From contig JAFXJH010000005.1 in the NCBI GenBank assembly GCA_017532425.1, positions 1 to 32,826 on the forward strand: a stretch of 32,826 nt of DNA, given 5' to 3'. This stretch comes from Clostridia bacterium (GTDB lineage: Bacteria > Bacillota > Clostridia > Oscillospirales > CAG-272). Position numbers and translations under genes: made by a program. Shown piece by piece: positions 21,462 through 30,200 of this stretch; the stretch's first letter is position 1, and every line of letters starts with the position of its first letter. Below the pieces are notes generated by a model, which did not search any database, had not been told where the DNA came from, and worked only from the letters and a program-made list of their open reading frames with translations.

Positions 21462-22667
21462 CTAAAATCCTATGCGCTCGCTCGCGAAGAGGTAGAAGAG
21501 CATACAGGATGAGTACCATTCCGACGATCTTGTGGGAATACCCGTTACGGGGTCAAGCTCCTGACCGAGCTTCACTTTGTCATAGTGCTCCGTCCACGCA
21601 CAGACCCACGCGCGGCAAAGCCTGTCGAAGTCGGAAGAAAAGCCGTATCGGTCCATCCACATCGTTGCTCTTAAAGCTATAAGACCCTGAGAATAATAAC
21701 CCCAACAGTTGAAATCCTTGTGCCCTATAACGGACGGGTCGGATATAGCCATAGAGGGGAAGGGGTAGGGCGTGTTAAATTCTTCGGGATTTGATATGTG
21801 CTTTTCGTATATCTTGCGTATAAGCTCGGCATCGTCCTTTTCGTCAAGCACGCCTTCCATAAAGAGGTGAAAAACGGTGCTTGAAAGATACTTCATCTGC
21901 CTTCCGTTTTTGTCAACGTCATAAAAGAAAGCGTCCTCTTCACTGTAGCAGTATTCAAAGAGCTTTTTCTTAACACGGGTGGCGTCTTCGGCAAATTTTT
22001 TTGCCTCCGCGGAAAGTCCGAGCACCCTTGCCATTTTTGAAAGTGCTGTCAGCGTCGCGTAATAATTGCAGTTCATATCAACGGCGATAACGGGCGCTGT
22101 GGGGTCGTCCTTCGGCAAGACTGCGGCGTTTTGCAAAGTGCCGTCTATTCTGTACCTTCCCTGACAGGAAAGTCCTTCAAGCCTTCCCGAGTTATCGTGC
22201 CCCGTGTCAAATCCGACGAACATCTCGACAAGTCCCGTGCCGAGGGTCATTCTGTTGCTTCTGAGCCACGTCACCCACTTTTGAGAGGCGTCAAAGGCGC
22301 GGCGCAGAAAGCCTTTGTCACCGCTCATTTCGTATATCATAAAGCATAGCTTTGCGAATGAAACGCACTCTTGAATATGAGAGTAGCCAACGAGCTCTCC
22401 ATCGCGCTTGTTGCCGTCAAGGACGCAAAAAGGGAGCTGACCGTCGTCTTTTTGAAGTGAAATGAAAAGCTCTGCGGTATTCACGGCAAGCGGCAGCTTC
22501 TCTCTGTCACGCATAGCGTAAAAAACGGAGTCGTAAACGTGCTCAAGCCATATTCCGGGATATTGCTCGGAGATGAGAAACAGAGGCTTTTCCATCCCCT
22601 TGAAGCGTCCGATATGCACGGTGTCAAGACGGTGCTTTATTTCTTTGCAAATATCGTTAACTGTCAT
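21462..22667 (-). CDS. (alpha/alpha)6-barrel glycoside hydrolase, MGH1-like
   Basis: 401 residues, helical throughout. WLEHVYDSVFYAMRD at about residues 40-54, LFISLQKDDGQLPF at 67-80, a central VDMNCNYYATLTALSKMARVL stretch and a late CWGYYSQGLIALRATMWM are the repeated helix-turn features of mannosylglycerate hydrolase-like and trehalase-like barrels. No signal peptide. AGGAT precedes the ATG; the gap to the SGNH gene is 2 bp. It likely trims an oligosaccharide in the cytoplasm together with the GH42-like enzyme. Specific sugar unknown. Confidence 0.75.
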   Translation of the reverse strand: MTVNDICKEIKHRLDTVHIGRFKGMEKPLFLISEQYPGIWLEHVYDSVFYAMRDREKLPLAVNTAELFISLQKDDGQLPFCVLDGNKRDGELVGYSHIQECVSFAKLCFMIYEMSGDKGFLRRAFDASQKWVTWLRSNRMTLGTGLVEMFVGFDTGHDNSGRLEGLSCQGRYRIDGTLQNAAVLPKDDPTAPVIAVDMNCNYYATLTALSKMARVLGLSAEAKKFAEDATRVKKKLFEYCYSEEDAFFYDVDKNGRQMKYLSSTVFHLFMEGVLDEKDDAELIRKIYEKHISNPEEFNTPYPFPSMAISDPSVIGHKDFNCWGYYSQGLIALRATMWMDRYGFSSDFDRLCRAWVCAWTEHYDKVKLGQELDPVTGIPTRSSEWYSSCMLFYLFASERIGF

Positions 22668-22669
22668 TT

Positions 22670-23314
22670 TTAATATCCTATGCTATCCGCAGAATATTTT
22701 TCGGGTTCAAAATTCTCGATCTTGATTTCCGAGGCTGCGATGCCAAGCTCTCGACAAATAACAGAAAGGACTGCTCCGCCCATCAGCTCGCAACCTGCAT
22801 CGGTGTTGAAATGCGTTGCGTCGGAACGGTGCTTATCGGTGGCGGACAGCGACACCTTGTAAAGATCGTTTATGACCGTATCGGTGTTTTTGAGCGCTTC
22901 CTTTGCAACGCGGTTGTATTCTTCGATAATGCCGTTATGACGGCGAAAATTCTCGTTGTAAAGTGATTCCACAACGGACGTTGAAGTTGCGAAAACGACC
23001 TTCGCGCGAGGAAAAAGCTTTCTTATACGCTTATCTATTCTTGCGACAGCCTCGCCGTAATACGAGAGGGACGTCAATGGCTCGTCGTCAAACAACTCAA
23101 GACAGTCCCAAAGCCCTGCGTTCCAATGCACGAGGTCTATGTCCTCGCCCCATTCGCCCTTTTTCTTCCATTCGTGCAAAAAACGCAGAACGTGTTCTGC
23201 GAAGCGACAGTTTTCGTTAGGATAATAAACGTCTGCCGCCCCGACAAGTGCATCTTTTACGTATTTACAGTATCCCATTCTTATGGAGTCGCCGATCAGT
23301 ATAACTTTTTTCAT
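22670..23314 (-). CDS. SGNH/GDSL-type esterase
   Basis: 214 residues from the second ATG, which is 7 nt after AGAGG; the first ATG, two codons earlier, touches that site. LIGDSIRMGY gives catalytic Ser 10, HWNAGLWD holds the Asn block, and DATHFNTDAG near residue 165 holds the Asp-His pair. This is a compact one-domain fold without a signal peptide, suited to removing acetyl groups from sugars. It is between the MGH1-like hydrolase and a second esterase in the same operon. Confidence 0.85.
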   Translation of the reverse strand: MKKVILIGDSIRMGYCKYVKDALVGAADVYYPNENCRFAEHVLRFLHEWKKKGEWGEDIDLVHWNAGLWDCLELFDDEPLTSLSYYGEAVARIDKRIRKLFPRAKVVFATSTSVVESLYNENFRRHNGIIEEYNRVAKEALKNTDTVINDLYKVSLSATDKHRSDATHFNTDAGCELMGGAVLSVICRELGIAASEIKIENFEPEKYSADSIGY

Positions 23315-23337
23315 TTCCATTCCTCTTGTTTATAAAA

Positions 23338-24069
23338 TTATAAAAGACTTAAATATTTTTCCGCATACCTTTCACCTAGTATGCGCAAAGAGGCAGAATT
23401 AAAGTGCAACCCATCGGGCTTGAGAGGAAGCTCTGCCGCACGGACAATACCGCAAAAAGGATCTGCATCTGCCACCCCGTGTAAAACTTTATTCAATTTT
23501 GGCGCTCGATCATATATTCCCCATGTGTGATCGGTATTCTCTGATATTTCACCGATTATAACGGGTAAATTCTCATCTCCAAGGGCGCGCCTTAATTCCT
23601 TTAAGAAGGTCACGAATTTTTTCTCGTATTCATTTACGTCACTGTCATTATGACAGTCACTCTCACCTTGATGCCAAATAACTCCCGCAAGTGCCGATGT
23701 GCGCTTCGCGAGCGACGCCATCATAACCGCGTGGTCAAAAAGCACCGTTCCCGGCATCCACTCGTCGAGTTTTGTGCCGCCGTCAGCACAAGGAATCAGT
23801 CCCACTTTGGTGTCAAGCTTCTTCTGAATATTGTCAGCGAAGGATGCACCGAGCGAGATTCCCGAGTGAAATTTTCCTTTGAATATTGAACGGTCGGGGT
23901 TGATCGGCTCGCTCATTGTCTGCCATCTTCCCATACGAAGCATAAAGCACTCTTTGTTCTCTATCTCCTCGACCTCTCCAAACTCGCCTCTGCCTGCCAT
24001 ATTGGACTGACCTATCATAAGGAAGGATATCAAGCCTTCTTCGTTTATCTTTTCGCCGTCTTTTATCAT
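23338..24069 (-). CDS. SASA-domain sialate O-acetylesterase / acetylxylan esterase-like
   Basis: 243 residues. MIGQSNMAGRG (S22) and GVIWHQGESD (residues 130-138) are the hallmark blocks of the SASA (CE6-type) family, with DGLHFN near residue 217 giving the Asp-His pair. It removes O-acetyl groups from sugars. AGGAG lies 8 nt before the ATG. Its first 236 bp are overlapped by an extension of the larA reading frame that is probably not genuine. It forms a pair of deacetylating enzymes with the SGNH gene. Confidence 0.85.
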   Translation of the reverse strand: MIKDGEKINEEGLISFLMIGQSNMAGRGEFGEVEEIENKECFMLRMGRWQTMSEPINPDRSIFKGKFHSGISLGASFADNIQKKLDTKVGLIPCADGGTKLDEWMPGTVLFDHAVMMASLAKRTSALAGVIWHQGESDCHNDSDVNEYEKKFVTFLKELRRALGDENLPVIIGEISENTDHTWGIYDRAPKLNKVLHGVADADPFCGIVRAAELPLKPDGLHFNSASLRILGERYAEKYLSLL

Positions 24070-25345
24070 TTTTATTTCTCCTGACCATAACCGAAACGCC
24101 GTCGGGAATCGCCGTCACAGTCGGACGTTCATTTCCGAGAATATCCTTCGCAAGCGCGAGTGCCTCGGCTATTGAATGCGCGGGTATCATATGCATATCC
24201 CTGACCATTTTTTCGGGAGCTTCGGATACGAGTATGACCTTAGCGCGCTTAAGTATTCTGATAAGGATCTGAGTCATCCATTGGTCGGGAAGAGTTTCTC
24301 CTCTGCCGCGTGAGAGTATTTCTTTTTCGGTCGCCGCCGTGTCAAGGGTCATCTGACGGTAAAATTCCTCGCCGCCGTGACCGTCCGCGCAGCTTGAGAG
24401 CATTATGATGACGCCGCCCTCATTGACGGATGCCTCCGCCGCCGTCATACCCTTTACGGATTGGTAAATGTTCTGGTCGAGCGGATAACCGCCGTTGGTT
24501 GAAATGACAACGTCAGCCCACTTGGGCTCTGCTCCGCAAAGCCCCAAGAGAAAGTCGCATCCCGCCGCGTGTGCTGCTTCGACCTCGCCCGCAACGGCAA
24601 ATATAGCCTGCTTTTTCTCGTCTATCACCACGTTTACCACGTAAGCGAGTCCCGCGCACTTTGCCGCGAAGAGCATATCCTCGTGAATGGGGTTGCCCGC
24701 AATTATGCCCGTCCTTGCTCTCGGATGAGCGATAAACTCAGCGCAGTGATTGGCAAGCACGGTTTCCTTTGCCGCAATACCGGGGAGCACGCTCTTTCTT
24801 CCGCCCGAGAAGCCCGCAAAGAAATGCGGCTCTATAAAGCCTTCCGCAACGAGCAGATCAGCCTCCGTCGCGACACGGTTGATGAGAAGCGCGCCGCCAG
24901 AGGGCAGGGTGCCTATCTTCACCATATTTTCGGAATCGGTCGAGACGTGGACCACTATCTTTTCCTCATTTACGATTTTTTCACCGAACTTCGCGACGAG
25001 CTCGTCACGCGTCGTATATCTGTGGCATCCCGTAGCTATAAGAATAGTAACGTCTGCATCGGGATTTCCCGCTCTTATCTCTTCAAGCATAGGCGGTATG
25101 ATGACCTTGGAGGGCACGGGACGGGTGTGGTCGCTCGCTATTATAACGATTTTTTTCTTGCCTTTTGCCATTTCCGAGAGCTTTTTGCCGCCATACGGCT
25201 GTTTCATAGCCTCCCTGACGAGCTCCTCGCCGCTCTTGGTCGCTTCGTAGCCGTGAAGTGACGAGGTGAGCGTGCCGAGAAAATTCTCGCCCGAAAAATC
25301 GTATTCCATAAAGTCTTTGCCGTAAGGAAATTTTACAGTGCTCAT
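23834..25345 (-). CDS. larA: LarA-type nickel-pincer racemase with an apparent 3' frameshift
   Basis: The reading frame gives 503 residues, but only about 1-421 look like LarA. DHTRPVP (72-78), H108 in GCHRYTT, H174, K184 in FSGGRKSVLPG and H200 match the catalytic and cofactor residues of Lactobacillus plantarum LarA at the same numbers. LarA interconverts lactate enantiomers; relatives act on other 2-hydroxy acids. After IPDGVSVMV the frame continues as 82 very basic residues lying over the SASA gene in another frame. In the neighbouring frame a TAA (24074-24072) stands 2 nt before the SASA ATG. LarB, LarC and LarE, needed to make the cofactor, are not in this window. Confidence 0.85.
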   Translation of the reverse strand: MSTVKFPYGKDFMEYDFSGENFLGTLTSSLHGYEATKSGEELVREAMKQPYGGKKLSEMAKGKKKIVIIASDHTRPVPSKVIIPPMLEEIRAGNPDADVTILIATGCHRYTTRDELVAKFGEKIVNEEKIVVHVSTDSENMVKIGTLPSGGALLINRVATEADLLVAEGFIEPHFFAGFSGGRKSVLPGIAAKETVLANHCAEFIAHPRARTGIIAGNPIHEDMLFAAKCAGLAYVVNVVIDEKKQAIFAVAGEVEAAHAAGCDFLLGLCGAEPKWADVVISTNGGYPLDQNIYQSVKGMTAAEASVNEGGVIIMLSSCADGHGGEEFYRQMTLDTAATEKEILSRGRGETLPDQWMTQILIRILKRAKVILVSEAPEKMVRDMHMIPAHSIAEALALAKDILGNERPTVTAIPDGVSVMVRRNKNDKRRRKDKRRRLDILPYDRSVQYGRQRRVWRGRGDREQRVLYASYGKMADNERADQPRPFNIQRKISLGNLARCILR

Positions 25346-25362
25346 ATTCTTGAATCTCCTTT

Positions 25363-25617
25363 TTATTCGTCCGCTATCTCAAGTCCGCAGGCTCTGCACG
25401 CGTCTTCCGCGCTTTTGTTTATTTTTAACGTCCTGAATGCGATAAAAACGGTGGCGGCGGCTATCAGCATCGCGCTAAAGAACAAGCCGTTTCCGTCCGT
25501 GAATATCATAATCGCACAACAGGTGAAAAGCACCGCGAGAAAAAGCGCTGAAAGCGTCAGAAATTTCTTTTTTCTCTTACCGACCCTTTCGAAAATCGCA
25601 TTCTTATCATATTTCAT
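25363..25617 (-). CDS. Small two-helix membrane protein
   Basis: 84 residues. A basic N-terminus (KRKKK) is followed by two hydrophobic segments (about 19-38 and 43-60), and the tail has CRACG near the end. The second of two ATGs is preferred, with GAGAG 6 nt upstream; the first overlaps the stop of the amidohydrolase gene as ATGA. It is co-transcribed with larA downstream. Function unknown. Confidence 0.65.
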   Translation of the reverse strand: MKYDKNAIFERVGKRKKKFLTLSALFLAVLFTCCAIMIFTDGNGLFFSAMLIAAATVFIAFRTLKINKSAEDACRACGLEIADE

Positions 25618-25619
25618 AA

Positions 25620-27314
25620 TCATCTCTCTATAACGCCGAGCGTTTCATAGAATTTAACACCACCAAGATGCGCTTTCTTGACCTTTTCTCCAAGGGACGA
25701 CGTAGGGGTCGCGTATTTGAGCGTAAGTGAGGTCGTGTCCCAGCGGAAAAGATATTTAAGAATTGCATCGGACTGTTCGTTTTCCACCTTGTCGAACATA
25801 TCGCCAAAGCGCACGATACCGCTGTTTTCGGGTAGATAATTTTTCAGCGTGTCGTCAAGCAGCCACGAATGGCAGGTGAAGCATTTGTAATCATACTCGG
25901 GGAAATAGGTTTTAAAGAACTCTCTTGCCGCATTCACGGACTCTTCGCAAGCCGCAAGGTCAAGCTTTTCCCCCTCGGGAATGTGCACTTCTATAACAGG
26001 GTCGCCGCACATTACGCCGTATTTCGGAATATCGTGCTCGGCATCTGCCATACAGAATTGAAGTCTGCCGAGTCTAAAGAGCTTCATTCCGAGGTGGCGC
26101 GCAAGCCAACTCAATTCACCGAGGTAAAGACCGCCCTTGATGTAGCTCCAGGTCGCGCACCAAACGGGAATGTCTGAGAGTGTGTCGAGCAGGATCTTCT
26201 CGGGAATGCCCTTAGCCTTGTACTTTTCTTCAAGCCCCTCGCAAAGGAAGAGGTAGGAAAGAAAGTTTCTCTTGCCGTTTTCCGAGGTCTTGTCGTACGT
26301 TTCTATATTTATGGCGTCGGAGATATTTATTTCTTCGAGCGCGCGCTTAAATTCCGCGTTGTAAATTGATGGAATACCGAGCTTGTTATACCATTTTTCT
26401 ATTATAGTCTTGACCTCGGGATTGACTGCCGTCCATATATGCGAGTTGTCGGGCACGGGTGCCTCTATCGTGGCGCCCTCTCCGCCTTTGCCGAGAAAGC
26501 GCATAAGATTTTTTGAATAGAGCTTTTCGCGGTATTCAAGGCTGATGCCGAGGTCGTCAAGTATCTCGCCGTCTATTTTCAGCCAATTCGACGCCCATTC
26601 GGGGCGCCAGGCGTCAGCTCTTGAATCAGTACCGAACATTATATTGTCGCCCATATTGTAGCCGACGGTGTAGAGCTTTGTCAAGAGCTCGCGACGGTAT
26701 ATTTCGGGTGTACCGGGGGTGATGTCGAAGAACATCTCCACGCGCTTTCCCTTCGTGAGAGCGTTCAGGAATTTGCCGTAAAGTGCTATACACTCGTCTA
26801 TCCAAGGCCAAGAGCAGTGACCCATAGAAAACCTTATGCCTTCAATGTCAAGAAGTGCTTCAAAGTTTAACGGACGGTTGTAATTGGAAGACACCTTTCC
26901 GTCCCAAAGTATACCCGTGTGAAAAATTACGGGCACGCCGAGCTTCGCTATCTCGCGAAGCACCGCCATAGGACGCTCCTCGTATATGTAATAATTGGTG
27001 CAAGACATCTTGAAGGCAACGACGCCGTCCTTTACCGCTCTTCTCACGTTTTCGATTATATTCTCCTCGTAAGGGTGTATCCACATAACGGGGAAAATGC
27101 GGTCCTCGTACCCCCGAGTCCAGCTGCGCACCTCGGCAATTCTTTCCTCGTAGGTCGAGCCGCCGCCGAGATACCCCGAGGATATTTGCTGTTCCTTAGG
27201 AGGCGCAGAGAAGACGCAGCCGCCAAAAACGCCTGCCTCTCTCCAAGCGGAAATGAGTGCCTCGGGATCTTGGGGCGTATTTTTACCGTGAATGTGCATA
27301 TCGAATATTTTCAT
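25620..27314 (-). CDS. Amidohydrolase fused to a DUF5596/GNAT-like acyltransferase domain
   Basis: 564 residues from the ATG 9 nt after AAGGA; a TTG two codons earlier is too close to that site. Residues 1 to about 278 are a TIM-barrel amidohydrolase (Amidohydro_2 type): DMHIHG at the start, VIFHTG, MGHCSWPW and FGTDSRAD supply metal and catalytic positions. Residues about 298-564 resemble the two-part acyltransferase domain DUF5596: LGRLQFCM, VIEVHIPEGEKLD, CHSWLLDDTL and IVRF near 500. The two activities on one chain suggest removal or hydrolysis of one group and transfer of an acyl group on the same substrate. It is cytoplasmic and heads the run with larA. Confidence 0.75.
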   Translation of the reverse strand: MKIFDMHIHGKNTPQDPEALISAWREAGVFGGCVFSAPPKEQQISSGYLGGGSTYEERIAEVRSWTRGYEDRIFPVMWIHPYEENIIENVRRAVKDGVVAFKMSCTNYYIYEERPMAVLREIAKLGVPVIFHTGILWDGKVSSNYNRPLNFEALLDIEGIRFSMGHCSWPWIDECIALYGKFLNALTKGKRVEMFFDITPGTPEIYRRELLTKLYTVGYNMGDNIMFGTDSRADAWRPEWASNWLKIDGEILDDLGISLEYREKLYSKNLMRFLGKGGEGATIEAPVPDNSHIWTAVNPEVKTIIEKWYNKLGIPSIYNAEFKRALEEINISDAINIETYDKTSENGKRNFLSYLFLCEGLEEKYKAKGIPEKILLDTLSDIPVWCATWSYIKGGLYLGELSWLARHLGMKLFRLGRLQFCMADAEHDIPKYGVMCGDPVIEVHIPEGEKLDLAACEESVNAAREFFKTYFPEYDYKCFTCHSWLLDDTLKNYLPENSGIVRFGDMFDKVENEQSDAILKYLFRWDTTSLTLKYATPTSSLGEKVKKAHLGGVKFYETLGVIER

Positions 27315-27412
27315 TATCAAAATTCCTTAAACGATACTTTTATTTATTATACACCTCGAGAACACCGAAGTATTTATCCGAAAGTCGGACGCTTTTATCA
27401 TTTTTTCCGCTT

Positions 27413-28126
27413 TTAAATATCAATTTTTTCGGCAACGGTGCAGTATCCCATATCAGGACCGTGAGCGTAAAGGTGCGAGGTGTCCGAATAGGTGAGGCAT
27501 TTTGGTGCAGTTATTCCGTTTTCGTAGTTCTTGAATTCAATTACGGTCACACCCGTGTGAGTGTATCCGAAGCCCGCCCACATAAGATTAAGCGGAATAC
27601 GAAGAAGCACCGATATCCACGCTCTTGCGAATGCGGCGTGGCAGAAAAGGGCTACCTTTTCTTCGTTTCTTCTTAAAATGCGGTAAACGCCGTCCTCGTA
27701 TTTATACCCGAGCTTTTCCAAAAAGCGGTTGCCGTTTTCTTCGATGAAGCCGACGGCTTCTTTCATACGGCTCTCGGCGATCCCGTGACTCTCGTATGCG
27801 TGAGCGTAATCGAGAAACGCGCCGCCGTCCTCTCTGAAAACGGAGTTCTGAAGGCGGGATATGGATTTTATCTCTCCGTCGGGGTACGGTGTTTTTATCT
27901 CTCCCTCTATCTCTTTTGCCCAATCCTCTATCTCGCAGTTAAGACCGAGAAGCCTGCAAGCGGGCTCGGCTGTCATTTTAGCCCTGCCCATAGGAGATGA
28001 AAAGATTCTGTTTATTCCCGAGTCGAATATTCTTTTTCCGACAGCCTCTGCTTGCTTCACGCCTCTTTCGGTCAGAGTATCCGTCGTGTAATCGGGGTCG
28101 CCGTGGCGAATTATGTAAAGTAACAT
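27413..28126 (-). CDS. Histidine phosphatase family protein
   Basis: 237 residues. IIRHGDPDY gives the nucleophile His 8 with Arg 7, SSPMGRA at 43-49 the second Arg (R48), and FCHAAF the second His (H163). These are the conserved phosphate pocket of the phosphoglycerate-mutase-like superfamily. AAAGG lies 9 nt before the ATG. Substrate unknown; sugar phosphates are possible. No clear terminator separates it from the amidohydrolase gene 93 bp downstream. Confidence 0.85.
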   Translation of the reverse strand: MLLYIIRHGDPDYTTDTLTERGVKQAEAVGKRIFDSGINRIFSSPMGRAKMTAEPACRLLGLNCEIEDWAKEIEGEIKTPYPDGEIKSISRLQNSVFREDGGAFLDYAHAYESHGIAESRMKEAVGFIEENGNRFLEKLGYKYEDGVYRILRRNEEKVALFCHAAFARAWISVLLRIPLNLMWAGFGYTHTGVTVIEFKNYENGITAPKCLTYSDTSHLYAHGPDMGYCTVAEKIDI

Positions 28127-28159
28127 TTACATTTTCCTTTCAAAAAGTAAATCCGGGAT

Positions 28160-28951
28160 TTATCCGAAGACCTCCGCAGCCGCGACGATCTTCAACTTTT
28201 CTTCGTCTATCTTATCTCTGCCGTAAGCGTCAAAGAATCTTTCACGGTATTTGTCCGTTCCGAGATTGAAGCCGAGCGTCCACGCACCCCAGAAAAGGTC
28301 AACGTGCCTGTCGCCAAAGCCCCCGTTCCCAAGGTCGATAAATCCCGAAAAACGCCAGGAGTCAAGAATGATGTTTGGAAGGCAATAGTCGCCGTGCAGG
28401 AGCACCTCGTTTTTTAAAAGATGCTTTCCCTCGCAAAGGACGCCCCACGCTTCCTCCGCGCTCTTATATCCAAACGAGTCGGGGAAAGCGGATTTGTCGT
28501 AATTTCCGCTTAAATAATTCTTTTCTGCGCGTACGAGATAAAGCTCCGTGTGATACGGCAAAGGACAGTCTGAAAAATCCGTTTCGTGAAGCTCTCTTAA
28601 GAGCGTGCCGACGGTGTCGGCAAGTCTTTTGGGCTCTGAAAGGTACGTGGCGTGCGTGCAGTCCTCGCCCGGGACGCGGGAGGTGAGCAGCCAATCAATG
28701 CCGCCGTCGCACATTCGGTAGAAGAGCACCTCGGGAGCAAGTCCCTTCTTGTGGAAATAATCGGTCAAGGCGGCTTCGGTCTCAAGAGCGCAGTGCGTGC
28801 CCTTCTTCAAGTAATATCCGCCGTCCTTGTCTATGAAATATACCCGAGCCTCGGGGGAGCAGGACGAGTCGTAAACGTCCGCACCCGAGATGAGCTTTTC
28901 AAGCTCATACGGCATAGGGTAGGGGATCTTTTCTATCAAAGTTCTTTTCAT
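28160..28951 (-). CDS. APH(3')-type phosphotransferase
   Basis: 263 residues of the aminoglycoside phosphotransferase / choline kinase-like fold. HGDYCLPN at 186-193 is the Brenner catalytic motif and FIDLGNGGFGDRHVDL (D206) the metal-binding motif; YYLKKG near residues 47-51 provides the ATP-contacting Lys. Length and motif order are like APH(3') enzymes, but many such proteins phosphorylate other alcohols, so resistance should not be assumed. The start overlaps the serine hydrolase stop by 4 bp (ATGA). Confidence 0.8.
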   Translation of the reverse strand: MKRTLIEKIPYPMPYELEKLISGADVYDSSCSPEARVYFIDKDGGYYLKKGTHCALETEAALTDYFHKKGLAPEVLFYRMCDGGIDWLLTSRVPGEDCTHATYLSEPKRLADTVGTLLRELHETDFSDCPLPYHTELYLVRAEKNYLSGNYDKSAFPDSFGYKSAEEAWGVLCEGKHLLKNEVLLHGDYCLPNIILDSWRFSGFIDLGNGGFGDRHVDLFWGAWTLGFNLGTDKYRERFFDAYGRDKIDEEKLKIVAAAEVFG

Positions 28952-29976
28952 TTGCCGGCTTCCTCCACGAGATCTTTCTTTATGGCTTCGTGTAAGTCGT
29001 GGCGCATACGCTTGACTTCATCGTAATTTTCTTTTCCGTATTTTTGGACGGTGCTTGCCGTCGCATCCGAGAGAATGATAGTGTAAAATTTGCTTTTCGG
29101 GTCAAGAAACACGGACGTGCCCGTATGACCGCAGTGCCCTATGCTCCCATAGGGGAAAAGTTTGCCTGTTTGTGCGTAACGCTCATCGACAACGAGGAAC
29201 CCAAGACCGCGGGAGTCATCCATATTCGGCGTGTGATTTTGCCAAGCGAGGCTTAGTATATCTTCGGAGAATAGTGGAGAGGGACGCCCAAGAAGAGCTT
29301 TTACGTATTTTGTTAAGTCATCGACGTTCGAAAACAGCCCCGCGTTTCCCGCAACGCCGCCGAGAAAACGGCAGTTGTAATCGTTGACTAGTCCGCACTC
29401 GTTCGCCCCAATGTTCGCGTTAACTATGTCCTTCGTCCTGTCGGGTAAAAATACGCTCGCTTCCATACCGAGCGGTGCCGAAACACGCTCGTAAAATGCC
29501 TCGTCAAGCCTCTTTCCGAATACCTCTTCAAGTATTCTTCCAAGCAGGATAAACCCGGGACAACTGTACAAGACGTTTGACCCTATCGGAATATCGGACG
29601 GAATACTCAAAATGTAATCTTGGATTTTTGAATACTCGCCGCCTTTTAGCATCGATTTGTGTCCAATACCCATAGTGTGAGTCAGAAGATGCCAAACGCT
29701 CAGCTCATTTTTATCATCGGGAACGCTGAAAAATCGGCTCACCTTGTCCGAAGGAGATATTTTACCTTCTTGCATGGCGATAAGTGAGAGGGAAGTAGTA
29801 ACTACTATTTTAGTCACCGACGCCATATCGAAAAGCGTCCTGCTCGTTAAGGTCCTCGCCTCGCGTGAGCGGAAAAGCTCAAAAAGAACGTCGTCACTGC
29901 GTCCGACTCTGATTATTATATTTCCGACCGTCTCAGAAGCAAAAAGCTCCCCGACGCATTTCTCCGTATTTTTCAC
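28948..29976 (-). CDS. Beta-lactamase-fold serine hydrolase (class C-like)
   Basis: 342 residues, GTG start with AGAGGT 7 nt upstream. SVTK at 53-56 is the nucleophile SxxK, YSC at 137-139 stands where YxN is usual, and HTGTS at 284-288 is the third motif. The YxN Asn is replaced by Cys, which argues against an ordinary beta-lactamase. There is no signal peptide, so it is probably a cytoplasmic esterase or peptidase of this fold. It is translationally coupled to the APH gene and is the first gene of the leftward run. Confidence 0.82.
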   Translation of the reverse strand: MKNTEKCVGELFASETVGNIIIRVGRSDDVLFELFRSREARTLTSRTLFDMASVTKIVVTTSLSLIAMQEGKISPSDKVSRFFSVPDDKNELSVWHLLTHTMGIGHKSMLKGGEYSKIQDYILSIPSDIPIGSNVLYSCPGFILLGRILEEVFGKRLDEAFYERVSAPLGMEASVFLPDRTKDIVNANIGANECGLVNDYNCRFLGGVAGNAGLFSNVDDLTKYVKALLGRPSPLFSEDILSLAWQNHTPNMDDSRGLGFLVVDERYAQTGKLFPYGSIGHCGHTGTSVFLDPKSKFYTIILSDATASTVQKYGKENYDEVKRMRHDLHEAIKKDLVEEAGK

Positions 29977-30030
29977 ATTTATTACCTCTTATACGTATAA
30001 ACTGCGAATGCACGTACAGACTACTCATCA

Positions 30031-30145
30031 ACCGCAAGCGGTCCCCCTTCCCTGACAAGGGAAGGCTTGGAGATGTCAAACTTAGTTGTCGAGCCGTCGC
30101 GTCAGACAAACGACACTCTCTTAAGGTAAGGAGTCTACCAATGTG
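30031..30145. repeat. Dispersed-type intergenic repeat with hairpins
   Basis: It contains CCGC-AA-GCGG, then CCTTCCCT (30046-30053) paired with AGGGAAGG (30058-30065), then a copy of AGACAAACGACACTC (30104-30118). The hairpin plus tail resembles dispersed repeats of gut Clostridia. It fills most of the gap 29977-30200, where no gene is seen. Confidence 0.55.
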
Positions 30146-30200
30146 ATTGATATATTGAATTTGCACCCTGCTTTTTGTTTTAAAATGACATGATAAGAAT

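Noticed and set aside
23834..24082. Programmed frameshift between larA and the SASA gene
   Set aside because: No slippery heptamer is seen near the end of larA, and the SASA gene has its own ribosome site and ATG.
24569..25261. 230-codon plus-strand frame opposite larA
   Set aside because: Antisense to a gene with all catalytic residues in place; no promoter or ribosome site.
28160..28951. Aminoglycoside resistance gene
   Set aside because: Motifs show only the kinase fold; the gene is coupled to metabolic neighbours, and resistance cannot be inferred.
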